From an uncultured Pseudomonadota bacterium (lineage in GTDB: Bacteria; Pseudomonadota; Gammaproteobacteria; Burkholderiales; Casimicrobiaceae), in NCBI GenBank assembly GCA_937958295.1, contig CALFEY010000255.1, positions 1-16,608 of the forward strand: a stretch of 16,608 nt of DNA, read 5' to 3'. A program made the translations under genes and the position numbers. A model generated the notes under the pieces. It was not told the origin of the DNA. It saw only the letters and a program-made list of their open reading frames with translations, and did not search any database. Positions 12,562 through 16,608 of this stretch are shown piece by piece. The number at the start of each line of letters is the position of its first letter. Position 1 is the stretch's first letter.

Positions 12562-15058
12562 TGAGGCACACCCAGCATCCGCCGGCCGCGGCGGTGTCGA
12601 TGGACACCGAGTAGGTGTTAAGGTGCGGCGCGACGGCGTCGGCGTCGACATAGGACGCGCTGCCATCGGGGCCGATCACGAGCTGCCACGTGCGCACCGA
12701 CGCACCGGGCCGCTGGCTGAAATTGATCCAGTTGAGATTATTGGACAAGACCCTTATCGGGCCACCGGTGCTCACGATCGAAGGCGCTTCGAAGAACACC
12801 CCCTGGAAGGTACGTCCCGCGCCGGTCCACCCCTGGTTCACGAGCACGCCCGCCGCGTCGAGCGTGCCGCCGGCGAGCAGGGCGAGGCCACCGGGGAACA
12901 CGAGGTCGTTCGACGCGCCGCCGACGAGCGTCAGCGCCCCTGTGGCCTGCGCGATGATGCTGCCGCCCCCGAAGGAAGGCTCGGGCGTTCCGGCAGGCCG
13001 CGTCCCGCCCATCGGTACCGGCGCGTTGTTGGGCATCGGCGCGGCTCCCGCCGGCCATACCGAAGGCATCGACAGCGTGGCGGCGCCGTTCACCTTGACG
13101 TTGACGATCTGGGGCGCTGCGCCGTAGTGATTGATCGACAGCGCGACCCGTCCGCCCGGAGTGGAAGGCTGCAGCTGCAGCCCGTTGCGCAGGAAATACG
13201 ACCCGTTGACCGGATTGTTCATGTTGCCGAACGACGAGAGCAGGATGCGATCGCCGGCAAACGCGCCGCCGCCGGTCACGCGGCCGGCGAGGATGCGCAG
13301 CGAGGTGCCACCATCGACGGTGCCGCCGTTGACCACCGCGCCGCCGCTGCGTGGCGCAGTGCCGAGCGTGTCTACCGTCACCCCCGCGGCGCTGCGCAGC
13401 GCACCGCCCGCCACGAGCGTGATGCCGCTCGCATTACGCACGTGGATCTCCGGCGCTCCCGCGCCCGCTCCCGCCACGCCCTGCACCAGGCCCGCGAGCG
13501 TGCTCGCGGAGGCGTCGGTGTCGACCAGCAGCACCTTCTGCCCGGCGGCGCCCGCGCGCAGCGTGAGGCTCGATGCCCCTCCCACGTTGAAGCCCGCGAA
13601 GTCGAGCTCGACGAAATTGCTGCCGTTGCCCGGCGTGCTACCCAGTTGCACCACGGCGGCGCCCGGATGGAGCGTGAGCGTGCTGCCGCTGATCGTACCG
13701 CCGGTCACGGCTAACGGGCCGTAGGGATTGGCCGCGATGCGCGCCGGTCCAGGCGTGGTGGGCGTCACCGCTGTCGCGATGTTGCGATAGTAGATCTCCG
13801 CACCCTGGTTGCCGTCGCGGAAGTCGGCCCAGATCATGTGGAAGCGTCCGTGGTGATGCACACCGTGCGCCTCGGTCGTCTGTGTGCCGCCGGCTGCGAT
13901 CACTTTGGGCTCGAAGGTGGCGCCGAGGTCACTGCTCCGGGTGTAATACAACGGTCCCACCTGGAAGCCGTCGCGAAGCTCGGCGTTCTCCGCGAATACG
14001 AAGTGCACCGCACCCGCCGCGTCCTCGCCGAGGCCGATGCCCCCGACGTCGGCGGTATTGAGATCGAACTCGAGATGATTCAGTCCGAAGCGGCTCGCGT
14101 CCGCCGGCGCACGGAAGCCAGGCGCGCCCTGCCCCGCAGCGGGCTTGGGCAGTCCGCCGCGGTACACGACGTTGTTCCCGCGGGTTTCGCTCCACCACGC
14201 CACGTGTAGGCGTCCGTTGCGGCCGGCGACGAGGTTGCCGCCATACGTGTTGCCGAGCTCCTCGGGCAATCCGCGCGAGAGCTTTTGTCCCGGATAGAGC
14301 CACGTGGTGCCGCTGCCGCACGCCACCGCCGACGAGCGCAGCAGATAGTGATCGAACGGCGGCCAGCCGCGCTGCGGATTGCCCTCGCGACTGCTGCGAT
14401 AGAGAAGGTAGACGGTGCCGTCGCTGCCCTCGGCCAGACGCGGGGACTCGTTGTCGATGCCGTCGTCCTGCGGACCCACACGCTGGAGCGGCGACCAGCT
14501 GGCGCCGTTGTCGCAGGTCATGGCGTAGTACATCTGGCCGTAGCCCGTCGCGCGCGCATCGAACCACGCCACGTGGATGCGGCCCGCACTGTCGACCAGC
14601 GCCCCGGAGGGACGCGAGTAGCCGGGACCGGGATAGAGCACCTGCGGCGGTGCGACCCAGGTGGCGCCGCCGTCGGCGCTGATGCGGTAGTACAAGTCGC
14701 CATCGACGATGGCATTGGTCCAGGTCACCACCACGCGATTGCCCGCCGCGGCGATCGCCGGCACCACGGCCGTGGAGGGCGCCGGCGCCACCGAGAGCAC
14801 TGCGGGCGCACTCCACGTGGTGCCGTTGTCGAGGCTGCGCGCGTAACGGATTTGCTGGGTGCCGCCGACTTCGAGCTCCGACCACGTCGCGTGCAGCAGA
14901 TCGTCGTCGGTCGGTCCCGCAGCGAGCTTGGGTGAGATCGAGGGGCCGGCAAGGTTCGACAGGCGCACCTCGGGTCCGAACACAGGCTGCGCGTGCGCCA
15001 CGCCGTCGAGGCCGGCGCCGACGAGCCACACAGCCAACGCGAGGATGGGGGCGCGCAT
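12533..15058 (-). CDS. Exported Asp-box (sialidase-superfamily-like) protein with filamentous-haemagglutinin-like C-terminal half
   Basis: From ATG 15058, which shares its A with the previous stop (TGATG), the protein has 841 residues; ATG 15067 would add three. A signal peptide is clear: MRAPILALAVWLVGAGLDGV with cleavage likely after AHA (about residue 23). Residues about 25-430 hold Asp boxes S-x-D-x-G-x-T/S-W/F at 75-82, 127-134, 181-188 and 375-382, with intervening strands of the type IHVAWFDAR and VHFVFAEN, so a beta-propeller of the sialidase superfamily is likely. I see no FRIP-type motif near the N-terminus, so sialidase activity is not supported. Residues about 440-800 are Gly/Ala/Ser/Val-rich with repeats of the type ITLVAGGAL and LTLRAGAAG, as in beta-helical haemagglutinin repeats. 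The end has Cys828 and Cys831 (GGCWVCLINP). The likely location is periplasm, cell surface or medium; function is unknown. Confidence 0.85.
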   Translation of the reverse strand: MRAPILALAVWLVGAGLDGVAHAQPVFGPEVRLSNLAGPSISPKLAAGPTDDDLLHATWSELEVGGTQQIRYARSLDNGTTWSAPAVLSVAPAPSTAVVPAIAAAGNRVVVTWTNAIVDGDLYYRISADGGATWVAPPQVLYPGPGYSRPSGALVDSAGRIHVAWFDARATGYGQMYYAMTCDNGASWSPLQRVGPQDDGIDNESPRLAEGSDGTVYLLYRSSREGNPQRGWPPFDHYLLRSSAVACGSGTTWLYPGQKLSRGLPEELGNTYGGNLVAGRNGRLHVAWWSETRGNNVVYRGGLPKPAAGQGAPGFRAPADASRFGLNHLEFDLNTADVGGIGLGEDAAGAVHFVFAENAELRDGFQVGPLYYTRSSDLGATFEPKVIAAGGTQTTEAHGVHHHGRFHMIWADFRDGNQGAEIYYRNIATAVTPTTPGPARIAANPYGPLAVTGGTISGSTLTLHPGAAVVQLGSTPGNGSNFVELDFAGFNVGGASSLTLRAGAAGQKVLLVDTDASASTLAGLVQGVAGAGAGAPEIHVRNASGITLVAGGALRSAAGVTVDTLGTAPRSGGAVVNGGTVDGGTSLRILAGRVTGGGAFAGDRILLSSFGNMNNPVNGSYFLRNGLQLQPSTPGGRVALSINHYGAAPQIVNVKVNGAATLSMPSVWPAGAAPMPNNAPVPMGGTRPAGTPEPSFGGGSIIAQATGALTLVGGASNDLVFPGGLALLAGGTLDAAGVLVNQGWTGAGRTFQGVFFEAPSIVSTGGPIRVLSNNLNWINFSQRPGASVRTWQLVIGPDGSASYVDADAVAPHLNTYSVSIDTAAAGGCWVCLINPVPVDLR

Positions 15059-16608
15059 CACGGACATCCGGGCGCGACGACCGCCACGCCATTGCCATCG
15101 GTGAGCGCCATGAGCTTGCCGTCGAGCGCGCGCAAGGCAACGACGGGAGCGCCCGCCTGCCCGGCCGCGCGCCAGTTGGTGCCATCATCGGAGCTGCACC
15201 ACAGCGCGCCGCTTCGATCGGCGCCAAAGAGGGTGGTCGTGGCGGGCGCGTATTCCACCGCGGACAGCGCGGTGTGCATCGCAGCCGGCGCGTTGAGCTG
15301 CACCCGATACCAGTTGACGCCCCCGTCTCCCGACCGGTAGACGCCGCGATTGGTGGCCGCCACAAAGGTGGCCGCCGCACTGCCGGGCCGCTCGGCCATG
15401 GCGGCGAACGCGAGGCGCACGAAGCCCACGTCGTTCGGCGCCGCCGCGATGGCCACCGGCACGAACGTGCCCGGCGCACCGGACGGACTGCGCCGCGGCA
15501 GTTCGTCGAACATCAGCGCGAACTGGGCGCCGCTGGAGGCGAGGAAGAGGCTCGCCGTGCCCACGCCGCCGCCCCAGGCGCCGGGCACCGCCTGGCTCCA
15601 CCCGCCGCTTCGGCGCCACACCCCGCCGCCGGCATTGAACATGCTGTAGTAAAGGACACCCCCGCCGGCGTCGAAGCGCAGGTCCTGCGGCATCAGCACG
15701 CTGGGCGCGCCGGGATCGCGCGACCACGCTCCGCCCGTCAGCGCGTAGAGCCCGGTGGTGCGCAGCGCGGCAAACACCAGCGAGGGGTTGGTGGGATGCG
15801 CCGCGAGCGCGCTGGCGCTGCCGAGTACCGGATCGGGGCCGCCGCCGGCAAAGCCCGCCAGCAGCGGCGTGAAGCTCGCCCCCGCGTTGGTCGATCGGGC
15901 CACGCCCCCGCCCCGCAAGCCGAGGTAGTAGGTGGCGGGCTCGGCCACGGCGTGGTTGGCAAGGGCCAGCACTCGATCCGCCGCCAGTCCCGAGGCCTTC
16001 TGCCACGGGGGGGTGGCAGCGGCGATGGACGTCGTGAAGAAGAGCCCCGCCCCCGCCTGGGCGATCACCGCGGAAGCGCTCCCCGGGACGGTGCCGATGG
16101 CGTAGGTGGTCTGCAAGACCTCGCCGCTCGCCGGACCGTTGGACTTCTGGGTCCAGGTCCGGCCGTCGTCGGTGGAGCGCCATACGCCGAAGGCGCGGCT
16201 GCCGGCCAGGAAGCTGCGGCCGCCGGCGTCGCTGCGGTCAACGGCCAGCGACTCGACGTCGTAGAGGAGGCCATCGCCGGCGCTGCCAGGATTGGTCCAG
16301 CCCGGCCCCGCCAGCGTGTTGCGATGGACCTTGCCGGCCCCCGACCCGGTGCCGTCGGCGCTGCCGGCGAGGAGCGCCACGCCGTTCACGGCCAGCGACG
16401 TGATGTAGCGACTGGACAGGGCGCCGCCGCCCGCGCCCGCCCCGCTCCAGTTCTGCCACGTCGATGCGCCGGGGGCGAGGCGGAAGACGCCGCCGAAGGT
16501 GGTGCCGGGCGCGCCGAACAGTGCCGCGAACGCCGCGCCGGTGCCGTCGATCACGATGGCTCGCACGTCGGTGCTATCGAGCCCCGCGGAAACGTCCGTG
16601 AACGTGGC
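15058..16608 (-). CDS. Asp-box beta-propeller protein (Ycf48/sortilin-like), 5' end beyond window
   Basis: The frame is open from the right edge to a TGA at 15060-15058: 516 residues are visible, and a GTG at 16566 is internal because the frame continues upstream with similar sequence (DVSAGLDSTDV). Asp boxes occur at visible residues 145-152 (STDDGRTW), 239-246 (STNAGASF), 426-433 (SGDGGVNW) and 472-479 (SSDDGTNW), each following a strand such as GVWR, GVAR or GVYR. This is typical of BNR/photosystem-stability-factor-like propellers. The composition is rich in Gly, Ala and Ser, as in secreted proteins, but the signal peptide would lie outside the window. It ends in a TGATG overlap with the second Asp-box gene, so the two are probably co-translated. 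No enzymatic motif is visible, and a structural or binding role is a guess. Confidence 0.82.
   Translation of the reverse strand, partial: ATFTDVSAGLDSTDVRAIVIDGTGAAFAALFGAPGTTFGGVFRLAPGASTWQNWSGAGAGGGALSSRYITSLAVNGVALLAGSADGTGSGAGKVHRNTLAGPGWTNPGSAGDGLLYDVESLAVDRSDAGGRSFLAGSRAFGVWRSTDDGRTWTQKSNGPASGEVLQTTYAIGTVPGSASAVIAQAGAGLFFTTSIAAATPPWQKASGLAADRVLALANHAVAEPATYYLGLRGGGVARSTNAGASFTPLLAGFAGGGPDPVLGSASALAAHPTNPSLVFAALRTTGLYALTGGAWSRDPGAPSVLMPQDLRFDAGGGVLYYSMFNAGGGVWRRSGGWSQAVPGAWGGGVGTASLFLASSGAQFALMFDELPRRSPSGAPGTFVPVAIAAAPNDVGFVRLAFAAMAERPGSAAATFVAATNRGVYRSGDGGVNWYRVQLNAPAAMHTALSAVEYAPATTTLFGADRSGALWCSSDDGTNWRAAGQAGAPVVALRALDGKLMALTDGNGVAVVAPGCP

Noticed and set aside
10552..12666. 704-codon minus-strand open frame opposite the double GT4
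   Set aside because: His/Arg/Gly-rich antisense shadow without motifs.
13929..15479. 516-codon minus-strand frame overlapping both Asp-box genes
   Set aside because: It spans the coupled junction in a third frame with Arg-rich composition; the Asp boxes are in the other frames.

Overview
The window is densely coding, GC-rich DNA (roughly two thirds or more G+C by eye) from a Gram-negative bacterium. The evidence for Gram-negative is an ABC-2 polysaccharide export pair of the Wzm/Wzt type, together with many glycosyltransferases, which is the usual content of an O-antigen or related surface-glycan locus. The codon use and protein style look like a Betaproteobacterium (Burkholderiales or relatives). 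That placement is an impression, not a demonstration. No rRNA, tRNA, CRISPR array, transposase or integrase was seen.

The genes form three blocks. Block A (minus strand, read from 8433 down to 1) is wzm, wzt, a DUF4214-coiled-coil-methyltransferase, a sulfotransferase carrying a Wzt-like carbohydrate-binding domain, and a very large glycosyltransferase (GT4-GT4-GT9) that runs off the left edge. The junctions are TGATG, ATGA or GTGA overlaps. The only 31-bp gap is bridged by a 12-codon mini-ORF. Block B (plus strand, 8568-12561) diverges from block A across the only real intergenic region (8434-8567). It holds a stand-alone DUF4214 protein, a GT4 glycosyltransferase and a double GT4 glycosyltransferase. 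Block C (minus strand, 16608 down to 12533) converges on block B with a 29-bp overlap of the 3' ends. It holds two exported-type Asp-box (BNR-like) proteins joined by a TGATG overlap, and the second is fused to a filamentous-haemagglutinin-like repeat half.

Proposed working scheme (inference): the GT domains (six visible, in three proteins) build a glycan on the cytoplasmic face. The methyltransferase and the sulfotransferase modify it, probably at or near the non-reducing end. Wzt, through its C-terminal binding domain, selects the finished chain for export by Wzm. The most distinctive point is that the sulfotransferase carries a domain alignable to the C-terminal cap-reading domain of the Wzt encoded two genes upstream, so modifier and exporter may read the same glycan. 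A second point is the long coiled coil between DUF4214 and the methyltransferase, which recalls the chain-length ruler of WbdD-type terminators although the proteins are not obviously the same family. Block C may be an independent surface or secreted module.
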